From Pseudotabrizicola algicola (GTDB taxonomy: Bacteria; Pseudomonadota; Alphaproteobacteria; Rhodobacterales; Rhodobacteraceae): a stretch of 64,000 nt of DNA. Position 1 is the first letter of the stretch; each line of letters opens with the position of its first letter. Positions 24,102 to 32,108 of this stretch are shown here, one piece after another. The DNA lies in contig NZ_JAAIKE010000004.1 in the NCBI RefSeq assembly GCF_010915705.1, forward strand, positions 1-64,000. Reading direction: 5' to 3'. A model generated the notes under the pieces. It worked only from the letters and a program-made list of their open reading frames with translations, ran no database searches and was not told the origin of the DNA. The position numbers and the translations under genes are program-made.

Positions 24102-24938
24102 TCAACAAAAACTCGCCTGAAAGGACGTCGCGGTCAGCGAGACATGCGCGCCCAGCGGCGGGTGCAGCTCGAACGCCTTCGGTTCGCGCGCGAAGTTCCA
24201 GAGCCGGAACAGGGACCATTCCGAACGCCGTTCCTCGGCCACGGCCAGCTCGTTGCGGCTGATGTGGAAAGGGGTGCGTTCCCAGCCATTCGTCGTCTTC
24301 ACCTCGATCAGGCGCGGACGGCCGTCGGGTGCAAAGCTCGCGATATCGTAGCCGGCACCATCGCCATCCTCCTCCGAAACCCAGCGGACCTTGCGCGCAA
24401 GATCGTCGCGACCCGCTGATTTGAGGGCTGCACGTTCATGCGCCAGGACGCGCTCCTCACCGGCACGGCCGAGGGCCCGGTTTCGTTCGTCTCTCGCCGC
24501 GACATCGAATTTGCGGGCGATGTGCAGCATCTGCTCCAGCTCCTGCGGCGGCGGCTGGTTCGACAGCGTGGGCGGCGGCCCGATCCAGATCGGCCGCGCC
24601 TCCGCGAGGCCTGTCGGCGCTCCTACACCGGAGTGGCGGTCGAGCCACGCCGGGTTCAGCGCCAGCCAGCGGGCCACGGCATCCACCAGCGTCATCTGGA
24701 AATTGAAGGCGGGCTTGTAGCCCGGGATCCAGTCCTCACCCAGCCCCTTCAGTACGGCGCTGATGTTCTGGTGCTTGAACTCGACCGATCCCTCGGACCG
24801 ATCATTCAACAGCGGCAGAAGCCCGCGCCGGTGCTCGGCCTTGTTGTAGGGGCGACCACAGACGTCGTCGGCCAGCATCGCGAAGTAATCCGCGACGGTC
24901 AGGTCGTTCTCTTGATCGGTCCAGGCCCCGTTTGACAT
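24102..24938 (-). CDS. DUF3883 protein, probable nuclease-like
   Basis: 278 residues. The C-terminal half is a DUF3883 domain: ALGRAGEERVLAHERAAL, then GYDIASFAPDGRPRLIEVKT with the Asp and Glu-x-Lys of a PD-(D/E)XK fold, and FHISRNELAVAEERR. The N-terminal half (NKAEHRRGLLPLLNDRSEGS, VEFKHQNISAVLKGLGEDWI) is a conserved segment often seen with it. DUF3883 occurs in restriction and other defence genes, but here there is no visible partner. Base composition is high-GC, unlike the adjacent toxin pair. Confidence 0.8.
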   Translation of the reverse strand: MSNGAWTDQENDLTVADYFAMLADDVCGRPYNKAEHRRGLLPLLNDRSEGSVEFKHQNISAVLKGLGEDWIPGYKPAFNFQMTLVDAVARWLALNPAWLDRHSGVGAPTGLAEARPIWIGPPPTLSNQPPPQELEQMLHIARKFDVAARDERNRALGRAGEERVLAHERAALKSAGRDDLARKVRWVSEEDGDGAGYDIASFAPDGRPRLIEVKTTNGWERTPFHISRNELAVAEERRSEWSLFRLWNFAREPKAFELHPPLGAHVSLTATSFQASFC

Positions 24939-25287
24939 CGCGCCAGGCTAAGGGCGGAAACTGCGTTTGTCATCAGGGACTTCGCGCAAGTCTCCCAAGA
25001 CATACCAACGACCACGCCGCCCGTGTCGCGTCTCCATCTGCATCGAAACAAGCCGAAACCAGCGAAACGCAGGCGCAACGCGATCCCGTCAGTTCACTGA
25101 AAGATATGGGGATTTTGAATCCGTCTCGCCGAGAGCGAAGGGCGGGTGGAAAGAGACGGAGGGCGTTCGGAGACCGATCTCGCGCAGGCGGCCAGTCTCC
25201 GAAGGGCGGATGGTTCCTGCAAACCCCTTTGGCACATAAAGAAAAAGGCCCCGCGAGGGACCTGTTTTCGGGTTTGCAATGTGCAAG
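24939..25287. other. 349-nt spacer at the probable edge of the element
   Basis: No gene is visible. It holds the terminator of the tRNA-Ser transcript near its right end. The left part (24940-25110) is compositionally unremarkable. The chromosomal junction of the prophage or island probably lies here or in the tRNA end, but the matching left attachment site is outside the window, so it cannot be identified. Confidence 0.5.
25246..25263 (-). terminator. Terminator of the tRNA-Ser gene
   Basis: AGGTCCC and GGGGCCT (minus strand) form a 7-bp stem with a 4-nt loop followed by TTTTTCTTT, 25 bases past the tRNA 3' end. Confidence 0.7.
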
Positions 25288-25377
25288 TGGCGGAGTGGAA
25301 GGGATTCGAACCCTCGAGACGGTTCCCCGCCTGCACCCTTAGCAGGGGTGTGCCTTCGACCACTCGGCCACCACTCC
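25288..25377 (-). tRNA. tRNA-Ser (anticodon GCT)
   Basis: 90 nt including an encoded CCA. The acceptor arms are GGAGTGG and CCACTCC, the D-arm region reads GGCCGAGTGGTCGAAGGC, the anticodon loop is CTGCTAA with GCT, there is a long class II variable arm (GCAGGCGGGGAACCGTCTC region) and the T-loop is GGTTCGAATCC. The 3' end faces the prophage side. Confidence 0.96.
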
Positions 25378-25957
25378 ACTGACCCGTTTAAAGGGGCGGG
25401 CGGGCGGGGGCAAGGGGCTTGGGAGGAAATATCTTCATCGGGGATGGCTTTGGCTGGTTGCGCCCTCCGACAAAGTGCCCCGCGCAGCAACTTGTCAAAG
25501 GCGGGCCGGTGGACGCGGGGTGCCGAAGGCGGGCTGCCATCAGGCAGACGGGCTGCGGTGACGGGGCGGGAAAGGACAGCGCGGAAAGGGCAGAGCCGGA
25601 AGGCGTCGCGGGGGGCGGAATTTGGCACGGGCATCTGTTTGAGCGCTGGCCCGCGCACTGAACGGACGCCGCGCGTGCCAGAGGCGGCAGATGTTGCCCT
25701 TCTCCTCTGCGCCTTGGGCAGACACCGCGCATTGGCGCGAGCGGCCTGCATAGGCGCCGCAGGCTGGCCTCGCGCAGTGCAGTCAAAGGGCACCGCACGG
25801 CCGTGGACAGACGTGACGCGCGCCTTGCGCCAGCAACCGCGCATAGGCGCCGGCAGACCCGATGCGTGCCCGAGGCAAACACCCCGCTTGCCTCGGACAG
25901 GCGATAAGCGCGCCTTGGGCCTACCGCGCGCGCCTCGGGCGGGGCGGCCTGCGGCGG
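25378..25957. repeat. 580-nt GC-rich spacer with degenerate repeats
   Basis: No credible gene: open frames here have shadow-like composition. ACCGCGCATTGGCGC (25724-25738) and ACCGCGCATAGGCGC (25836-25850) differ in one base and are 112 bp apart; GCGCCTTG recurs before each and again further right (GCGCGCCTTGGGCC). The pattern suggests a decayed tandem array or structured RNA rather than coding sequence. Confidence 0.45.
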
Positions 25958-26983
25958 TCAGGGCTGTTCCATCGCGGCGCGCCATTCGGCGAGGAAGCGC
26001 TGGCGCGATACCGGGTCCAGATTGGCCAGCAGCCCCGGGTCCAGCCGGATCGGGCGCAGGTGCGGGTTGCGCTCGAAGGCCGCCGCCTCCACCGCCGCCA
26101 GACCGCTGCCACGGGCGATCAGGGCCTGCGCCTCCTGTGACAGAAGATAGCGCAGGAAACCAACCGCCGCCTCGGGTTCCGGCGCCATGCGGGGCACAAG
26201 GCCCGTGCGCAGCAGCGTCAGCGTGAAATCCTCGAGTTCCACCACCGTCAGCCCCTCGCTGTGCCCCGCCAGCGCATAAAGCCCCAGCACATTGTACCCG
26301 ACCAGCAATTGCCCCGCGCGCACCGCCTCGATCATGTCGACCGAGCAGCAGTAAAGCCGGGCATCCAGCCGCCCCATCACTTCGGCCAGCCGCCAGAACG
26401 TGTCCGACAGCCGCGCATCCTGCGCCGCAAACAGATAGCCCGCGCCCGATTCCGCCGGATCATAGGTGCCGACACGGCCGCGAAACCGCTCGGGGTTGTC
26501 GCGCAAAAGGGCGATCAGGTCGCGGCGGGTGCGCGGCACCTCTTCGCCCGCGCGCAGCGCGCTGTCCGACAGGATCAGCACCACCGGCTCTTGCGCGACC
26601 GACACCAGAAGATCGCGCCAGCGCGCCCAGACAGGTTGCCCCGCCACCAGATCGGCGGGCAGCGCCAGCGCATGGCCATCATTGGCCAGCTTCATCTGCA
26701 AATCCATCGCCGACGAGATCACCAGATCAAAGGCCGCGCCCTCTTCGGCTATGGCGCGATAGACCTCCTGACTGCTCGCCATCACATAGCGCAGGCCAAG
26801 GCCGGGGTTTCGCTCCAGCCATGCCGTGATCACCGGCTCCAGAATCGCGGTGTCGGTGGTCGACAACACCGACAGGCGCTGCAAGGGCGCCTCGGGGCCG
26901 AAGTCTTGCGTCGCCTCGATATCGAAGGCCAGCGCAGGCAGCGCGCAGAGCATCAGACCAAAGGCAAACAGAATTCCGCGCAT
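25958..26983 (-). CDS. Periplasmic substrate-binding protein linked to two-component system
   Basis: 341 residues with a clear signal peptide (MRGILFAFGLMLCALPALA, cleavage about 19/20). The mature part is an extracellular solute-binding fold of the ABC type (LSVLSTTDTAILEPVITAWL, AFDLVISSAMDLQMKLAND, TYDPAESGAGYLFAAQ). It has no permease nearby. Its start overlaps the sensor kinase gene by 31 bases, so it is co-translated with the kinase and may present the signal ligand to it. It is the third gene of the response regulator - kinase - binding protein operon. Confidence 0.82.
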   Translation of the reverse strand: MRGILFAFGLMLCALPALAFDIEATQDFGPEAPLQRLSVLSTTDTAILEPVITAWLERNPGLGLRYVMASSQEVYRAIAEEGAAFDLVISSAMDLQMKLANDGHALALPADLVAGQPVWARWRDLLVSVAQEPVVLILSDSALRAGEEVPRTRRDLIALLRDNPERFRGRVGTYDPAESGAGYLFAAQDARLSDTFWRLAEVMGRLDARLYCCSVDMIEAVRAGQLLVGYNVLGLYALAGHSEGLTVVELEDFTLTLLRTGLVPRMAPEPEAAVGFLRYLLSQEAQALIARGSGLAAVEAAAFERNPHLRPIRLDPGLLANLDPVSRQRFLAEWRAAMEQP

Positions 26984-28329
26984 GCGCCGCCTCCTTCCCG
27001 TGCGCGCAGGCGGAAACTGCCGCCCATCGCGCTGGCTGCCTGTTCCACGATGGTCAGCCCGAGGCCAGACCCGGTGACATCGCCCACATTGTCGCCGCGC
27101 CGGAAGCGGCGCAACAGGCGCTCGGGCGCGGCACCGCCAAGGCCCCTGCCCCGGTCGCTGATGCGGACCAGCGCCGTCTCGCCCTCGATCCGCGCCGTGA
27201 TCTCCACCACCGTATCGGGGGGCGAATACTTGATGGCATTGTCCAGAATGTTGCGCAAGGCCGCCTCGATCAGCACGGCATCACCCTCGCAGGGCAGCGC
27301 GGGCGCGATGTCGAGCACAAGGTCGATGTCCTTCATCTCCGATGCAGGGGCCAGCCGGGCGGCCACCGCGCGCACCATCTCGGCAAGGTCCAGCCGCGCC
27401 CAATCGGCCTGATCGGCGCGGTAAAGCACCGTCGCATGGTCCAGAAGCTGCCCGGCCGAGCGTGCCGCATCATCGGCCGACCGGATCAGCCCGCGCAGCC
27501 GCGCCCGTGTCGCCTCCTCGCCCGACTGGCGCAGGGCAAGTTCCGCCTCGTTGCGCATCACCGCCAGAGGCGTGCGGATGTGATGCGCCGCCTCGGCGAT
27601 GAAGGTTTCGGTCTGGCTCAGCGTGCCGCGCAAGCGTCCGATGAAACTGTTCAGCGCGGTGACAAAGGGCAGCAGCTCGCGCGGGGCGGGGTCGCGCACG
27701 GGGCGCAGATCGCGCGGACCGCGCCGCCCCACCGCCTCGGCCAGCCGGTCGATCGGGGCGGTCAGGCTGCGCGCGACCAGCAGCGCCAGCGGAATCGCCA
27801 CCAGAAACACCGCCAGCCCCAGCGCCGCTGCCTGCCAGCCAAGCCGAGCGGCAATCGCCCCCTGCCCCTCCCGCGTCTGGCCGAGCAGCACCAGCACCGG
27901 CGAGGCCCGCCCCTCCACCCGCAACGACCGCGCCACCGCCGCCACCCGGATACGCGCATCGCGGAACGGCACCGTGTAGAACACCGGCGCCAGCGTCGTG
28001 GGCAGGCCCTCGGGCAGCGGCAGATCGCCATAGCCCGTCACCGTCTGCCCGCCGATATCCACGCGGTAAAAGATGCGCTCTTCGCCCATCGCCGCCAGCA
28101 TCGAAAAGGTGGCGGGCTGCACGTCGATCACCACGCCGCCCTCTTCGGCGCGCATCTCTTCGGCCAAGGCAAGGGCCGCCGAGCCAAGCACCGCGTCCAG
28201 CGTCGCCTGCGCCGCACGTTCGGCCCCGATCCGCACCGCCAGCGACAGCACCAGCGCCAGCACCGCCGCCAGAGCCAGCAGCTGCCCCACCAGCCTGCGC
28301 CGCAGCGAGAAGGCCACAGGCCGCGCCAA
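26953..28329 (-). CDS. tctE: Sensor histidine kinase, TctE type
   Basis: 458 residues. Two membrane segments (about 12-34 and 168-192) enclose a periplasmic sensor of the TctE/2CSK type; a HAMP linker, a HisKA box with the phospho-acceptor in EAAHHIRTPLAV (about 250), and an ATPase domain with DNAIKY, DRGRGLGG and GSGLGLTI follow. It should sense a carboxylic acid outside the cell and phosphorylate the regulator encoded just upstream. The neighbouring TctCBA genes make TctE the likely type; the ligand is not known. Confidence 0.88.
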   Translation of the reverse strand: MARPVAFSLRRRLVGQLLALAAVLALVLSLAVRIGAERAAQATLDAVLGSAALALAEEMRAEEGGVVIDVQPATFSMLAAMGEERIFYRVDIGGQTVTGYGDLPLPEGLPTTLAPVFYTVPFRDARIRVAAVARSLRVEGRASPVLVLLGQTREGQGAIAARLGWQAAALGLAVFLVAIPLALLVARSLTAPIDRLAEAVGRRGPRDLRPVRDPAPRELLPFVTALNSFIGRLRGTLSQTETFIAEAAHHIRTPLAVMRNEAELALRQSGEEATRARLRGLIRSADDAARSAGQLLDHATVLYRADQADWARLDLAEMVRAVAARLAPASEMKDIDLVLDIAPALPCEGDAVLIEAALRNILDNAIKYSPPDTVVEITARIEGETALVRISDRGRGLGGAAPERLLRRFRRGDNVGDVTGSGLGLTIVEQAASAMGGSFRLRAREGGGACAEFCLPLV

Positions 28330-28332
28330 GAC

Positions 28333-28998
28333 TCAGCCGTCCGTCAGGCGGTAGCCAAGGCCCCGCACCGTCTCGATCCGCGCGCGGCTGCCCGCCAGCT
28401 TCTTGCGCAAGCGGCCCACATAGACCTCGATCGCATTGTCGGTCACCGGCTCCGAGAACGAGAACAGCCGGTCGCACAGATGCTCTTTCGACAGGATGCG
28501 CCCCGGCGCGTTCAGGAACAATTCCAGCAGACGCACCTCGCGGGACCGCAGGTCGCGCGATTCGCCTGCCACACCGATGGTTGCCGACAACGGGTCGAAG
28601 GTCAGGTCCGCAAAGCTGCGCTGCGTCTGCACCAAGCCGCCACGGCGGCGCAGCACCGCGCGGCAGCGCGCCTCCAGCTCGGCAAAATCGAACGGCTTGG
28701 TGATGTAATCATCCGCGCCGGTATCCAGCGCATCCACCCGGTCACTCACGGCAGACCGCGCCGTCATCACGATCACCGGCGTCGTGCGTTCGGCCCGGCG
28801 ATGACGCGCCAGAAAATCGCGCCCGTCGCCGTCGGGCAGCATGATATCCAGCAAAATCAGGTCATAAGACGCCGCCAGCAGGAATTCCTCGGCCTCGGCC
28901 AGCGTGCCGGCACAGTCCACGCCATGCCCTTCCAGCCCCAGACGTGCGGCCACGCTGGCGGCCAGATCGGCATTGTCCTCCACCAGCAAAAACCGCAC
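28333..28998 (-). CDS. tctD: OmpR-family response regulator, TctD type
   Basis: 221 residues. The receiver domain has the acidic pocket (VEDNADL), phospho-acceptor Asp51 (LILLDIMLPDGDG) and the conserved Thr and Lys (VMTAR, ITKPF). A winged-helix domain follows (LRSREVRLLELFLNAPGRIL ... VYVGRLRKKL). It runs divergently from tctC across 150 bp and probably activates that operon. It is followed by the kinase gene after four bases. Confidence 0.9.
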   Translation of the reverse strand: MRFLLVEDNADLAASVAARLGLEGHGVDCAGTLAEAEEFLLAASYDLILLDIMLPDGDGRDFLARHRRAERTTPVIVMTARSAVSDRVDALDTGADDYITKPFDFAELEARCRAVLRRRGGLVQTQRSFADLTFDPLSATIGVAGESRDLRSREVRLLELFLNAPGRILSKEHLCDRLFSFSEPVTDNAIEVYVGRLRKKLAGSRARIETVRGLGYRLTDG

Positions 28999-29044
28999 GC
29001 GCCGCCCCCCGCCCCGTTTTCATCCTGCACAGAAAATTTGCGCA

Positions 29045-29074
29045 TGACAGGTTCGTGTCAGCTTTCCAGCTTTG
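29045..29074. promoter_or_regulatory. Candidate TctD binding sites
   Basis: In the tctD-tctC intergenic region an inverted repeat TGACA - 6 nt - TGTCA (29045-29060) adjoins a direct repeat CAGCTTT (29059-29065 and 29068-29074). Direct repeats near a divergent promoter are typical of OmpR-family sites. Assignment is by position only. Confidence 0.4.
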
Positions 29075-29148
29075 TGTGATCGCCGCAAGACCCGTGCGTC
29101 ACGAGGAGAACACGGGCTGCCTGACATCAAAAGTCTGGGAGGACTTAC

Positions 29149-30114
29149 ATGCGTCTCACCGTTTCCGCGCTGGCCTTCAGCGCAACCGCCCTCTTGGGCC
29201 TGACCACCTCGGCCATGGCAACCGAATGCATCGCGCCCGCCAACCCCGGCGGCGGCTGGGATTTCACCTGCCGCCAGATCGCGAACATCATGCAGGAAAC
29301 CGGCCTGTCGCCGAACATGGTGCAGGTCACCAACATGGCCGGTGCCGGTGGCGGCGTGGCCTATACCCATGTCGTCGGCCAGCGCGACACCGACCCGAAC
29401 GTGTTCATCGCCGCCTCGTCGGCCACCACCACCCGCCTCGCGCAAAACGCCTTTGCCGGCATGACGGCAGATCAGGTCCGCTGGGTCGGCACCATCGGCG
29501 GTGATCCGGGCGTGATCGTGGTCGCCAAGGACAGCCCCTTCCAGACGCTTGCCGATCTGGTCGAGGCGGTGAAGGCCGACCCGTCGGCGGTGGCCTTCGC
29601 AGGCGGCTCGGCCGTGGGCGGCTTTGACCACCTCAAGGTGCTGATGCTGCTCGACCGCGCCGGCTTTGGCGATGCGCGCGCCGTGAAATACATCGGCCTT
29701 GACGGCGGTGCCGATGCCATCACCCAGACCGTGGGCGGCTTCACGCAGGCGATGACGGGCGACATCTCCGAGATCCAGGGCTTCATCCGCTCGGGCGACG
29801 TCCGCGCGCTGGCCGTGCTGTCCGACGAGCGCGTGACCGGCTTCGACGACATCCCCACCGCCAAGGAACAGGGCATCGATCTGACCGCGATGAACTGGCG
29901 CGGCGTCTATGTGCCCAAGGGCATCTCCGACGAAGACTACGCCAAATGGACCGACACCCTGCAAAAGGTGGCCGATTCCGAACAGTGGCAGAAGGTGATG
30001 GCCGAAAACGGTCTGGCCCCCTACACCCTGATCGGCGCCGAGTTCGAAACCTTCGTGAATGAAAACATCGCGGAAATCACCGAAATCTCCAAAGAAATCG
30101 GGCTTATCCAATGA
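29149..30114 (+). CDS. tctC: Tripartite tricarboxylate transporter binding protein TctC
   Basis: 321 residues, signal peptide MRLTVSALAFSATALLGLTT ending in SAMA. The mature protein is a Bug-family receptor: PANPGGGWDFTCRQ at the start, VTNMAGAGGGVAYTHVVGQ, and the AGGSAVGGFDHLK loop that contacts carboxylates. It captures an organic acid in the periplasm and delivers it to TctAB. It diverges from the tctD regulator, has a GGGAGGA motif before the ATG, and overlaps tctB by four bases. Confidence 0.93.
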   Translation: MRLTVSALAFSATALLGLTTSAMATECIAPANPGGGWDFTCRQIANIMQETGLSPNMVQVTNMAGAGGGVAYTHVVGQRDTDPNVFIAASSATTTRLAQNAFAGMTADQVRWVGTIGGDPGVIVVAKDSPFQTLADLVEAVKADPSAVAFAGGSAVGGFDHLKVLMLLDRAGFGDARAVKYIGLDGGADAITQTVGGFTQAMTGDISEIQGFIRSGDVRALAVLSDERVTGFDDIPTAKEQGIDLTAMNWRGVYVPKGISDEDYAKWTDTLQKVADSEQWQKVMAENGLAPYTLIGAEFETFVNENIAEITEISKEIGLIQ

Positions 30115-30554
30115 TCCGCGCAGACCGCATCTTTGGTGTGGTCATGGTGATCCTGGCGCTGGGGTATATCCTCAGCGCCATGTCCATCCAGACCTCGTTC
30201 CTGTCCGATCCGGTCGGGCCGCGCGTGTTTCCCTATATGGTGGCGGGCGTGGTGCTGATCTGCTCCCTCGTCATGATCCTGCGCCCCGACCCCGAGGTTG
30301 ATTGGCCCGTCGGTGGCATGTTGCTGCAGATGGCGCTCGCTCTGGCAGTGCTGTTCGGCTACGCCATGCTGATCCGGCCCCTCGGTTTCGTCATCCCTAC
30401 CGTGATCGCCGCAGGCATCCTGTCGTGGCAGATCAACCCCCGTCCGGTTCCGGCGGCGCTGGCCGGGCTCGGCCTTGGCATCGGGCTGTTCGTCCTGTTC
30501 AAATTCATCCTCGGGCTGGGTCTGCAAGGCCTGCCCCGCGCCCTGATGGGCTGA
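30111..30554 (+). CDS. tctB: TctB small membrane subunit
   Basis: 147 residues with four predicted membrane helices (about 7-25, 38-58, 70-100 in two parts, 115-140), the size and layout of TctB. It pairs with TctA to form the transporter. The ATG overlaps the tctC stop (ATGA). Confidence 0.88.
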   Translation: MIRADRIFGVVMVILALGYILSAMSIQTSFLSDPVGPRVFPYMVAGVVLICSLVMILRPDPEVDWPVGGMLLQMALALAVLFGYAMLIRPLGFVIPTVIAAGILSWQINPRPVPAALAGLGLGIGLFVLFKFILGLGLQGLPRALMG

Positions 30555-30573
30555 TCCAGAGGACTGTCATCAC

Positions 30574-32097
30574 ATGGATACCCTAGCGAATCTGGCGATG
30601 GGCTTCGGCATCGCCCTGACCCCCTATACCCTGATGCTCGCGGTGATCGGCTGCTTTGTCGGCACCATCATCGGCGCGCTGCCGGGCCTTGGCCCGTCGA
30701 ACGGCGTGGCCCTCCTGATCCCGATCTCCTTCTCGATGGGCCTCACCGCCATTCCGGCGCTGGTGCTGCTCACCTCGGTCTATTATGGGGCGATGTATGG
30801 CGGGCGGATCAGTTCGATCCTCCTCAACATTCCGGGCGATGAACCCGCGATGATGACCACGCTCGACGGCTATCCGATGGCCAAACAGGGCTTTGCGTCA
30901 GATGCGCTGGTGATCTCGGGCTTTGCCTCATTCGTCGGCGCCTTCCTTGCCACCGTCGGCCTGATGTTCCTCTCGCCCATGCTGGCGCAGGTCGCCTTCA
31001 AGTTCGGGCCTGCCGAGTATTTCGCGCTCTACATGCTCGCCTTCTGCACGCTGGGCGGCATCGGGTCCAACAACCAGGCCAAGGCCGCGCTGGCCGCCGC
31101 CATCGGCCTCGGCATCTCGATGATCGGGCTGGACAAGACCACCGGCATGCCGCGCTTTACCTTCGGCGAGATGCACCTGATGGACGGGGTCGATTTCCTT
31201 GTCGCCATCGTGGGCCTGTTCGCCGTGGCCGAGGTGTTCCACTTCATCGAAACCCACGGCAAGGACAGCGCCATCGGCGTCAAGCTGGGCAAGATCACCG
31301 TGAACTGGGCGAAACTCTGGTCCACCCGCTATGCCATGCTCCGCGGCTCCGGCATCGGCTTTGTCGCCGGCATCCTGCCGGGGGCTGGTGCCTCGCTCGG
31401 CTCCTTCCTTGCCTACATGACCGAAAAATCATCGGCCAAGGACAAATCCACCTTCGGCAAGGGCAATCCCAACGGCGTGGCCGCGCCCGAGGCGGGCAAC
31501 AACGCCGCCGCCGGTGGCGCGCTGATCCCGATGCTCACGCTCGGCGTTCCGGGCTCCGGCACCACCGCCGTGCTGTTGGCGCTCCTGCTCACGCTCAACA
31601 TCACCCCCGGCCCGCTCCTCTTCACCGAACGGCCCGAGGTGGTGTGGTCGCTGATCGCCTCGCTCCTCATCGCCAACATCATGCTTCTGGTGATGAACGT
31701 GCCGCTGGTGAAGGTCTTTGTGAAGATCCTGTCGGTGCCAAGCTGGGTGCTCCTGCCGGGCGTCACCATGATCGCCTTCGTGGGCATCTACTCGCTCACC
31801 GGATCGTCCTTCGACATGATGCTGATGGTGGCCTTCGGGGTCATGGGCTGGCTGTTCCGCAAGCTCGACATCCCCACCGTTCCCGTCATCCTCGGCATCC
31901 TTCTGGGCAATGCGATGGAAGACAACATGCGCCGCGCGATGGTGCTGTCGAATGGCGACTGGACGTATCTGTTCTCCTCGCCCATCGCCATCGGCCTCTG
32001 GATCGCCGCGGTCGTGGGCTTTGTCGCGCCCATGTTCCTGCGCGGTGTCTTGAAGAAACCCCCGCAACCGTCCACAGACGGCGGCACCACAGACTAA
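30574..32097 (+). CDS. tctA: TctA large membrane subunit
   Basis: 507 residues, about 12 membrane helices. The family signatures GALPGLGPSNGVALLIPISF and its inverted repeat counterpart GFVAGILPGAGASLGSFLAY are both present, as is GVPGSGTTAVLLALLL. It is the ion-coupled permease that moves the carboxylate bound by TctC. Length is normal. Confidence 0.95.
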   Translation: MDTLANLAMGFGIALTPYTLMLAVIGCFVGTIIGALPGLGPSNGVALLIPISFSMGLTAIPALVLLTSVYYGAMYGGRISSILLNIPGDEPAMMTTLDGYPMAKQGFASDALVISGFASFVGAFLATVGLMFLSPMLAQVAFKFGPAEYFALYMLAFCTLGGIGSNNQAKAALAAAIGLGISMIGLDKTTGMPRFTFGEMHLMDGVDFLVAIVGLFAVAEVFHFIETHGKDSAIGVKLGKITVNWAKLWSTRYAMLRGSGIGFVAGILPGAGASLGSFLAYMTEKSSAKDKSTFGKGNPNGVAAPEAGNNAAAGGALIPMLTLGVPGSGTTAVLLALLLTLNITPGPLLFTERPEVVWSLIASLLIANIMLLVMNVPLVKVFVKILSVPSWVLLPGVTMIAFVGIYSLTGSSFDMMLMVAFGVMGWLFRKLDIPTVPVILGILLGNAMEDNMRRAMVLSNGDWTYLFSSPIAIGLWIAAVVGFVAPMFLRGVLKKPPQPSTDGGTTD

Positions 32098-32108
32098 GGA
32101 CCAGACCC

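Noticed and set aside
25288-25377. tRNA-Ser as proven attachment site of the prophage
   Set aside because: No repeat of the tRNA end is visible within the window; the left border is outside it, and large serine recombinases often use other targets.
25279-26226. A 315-codon plus-strand open frame
   Set aside because: It covers the tRNA-Ser gene and the antisense of the binding-protein gene and has no recognisable protein features.
27436-29079. A 547-codon plus-strand open frame
   Set aside because: Antisense to the kinase and regulator genes; composition is shadow-like and there is no start signal.
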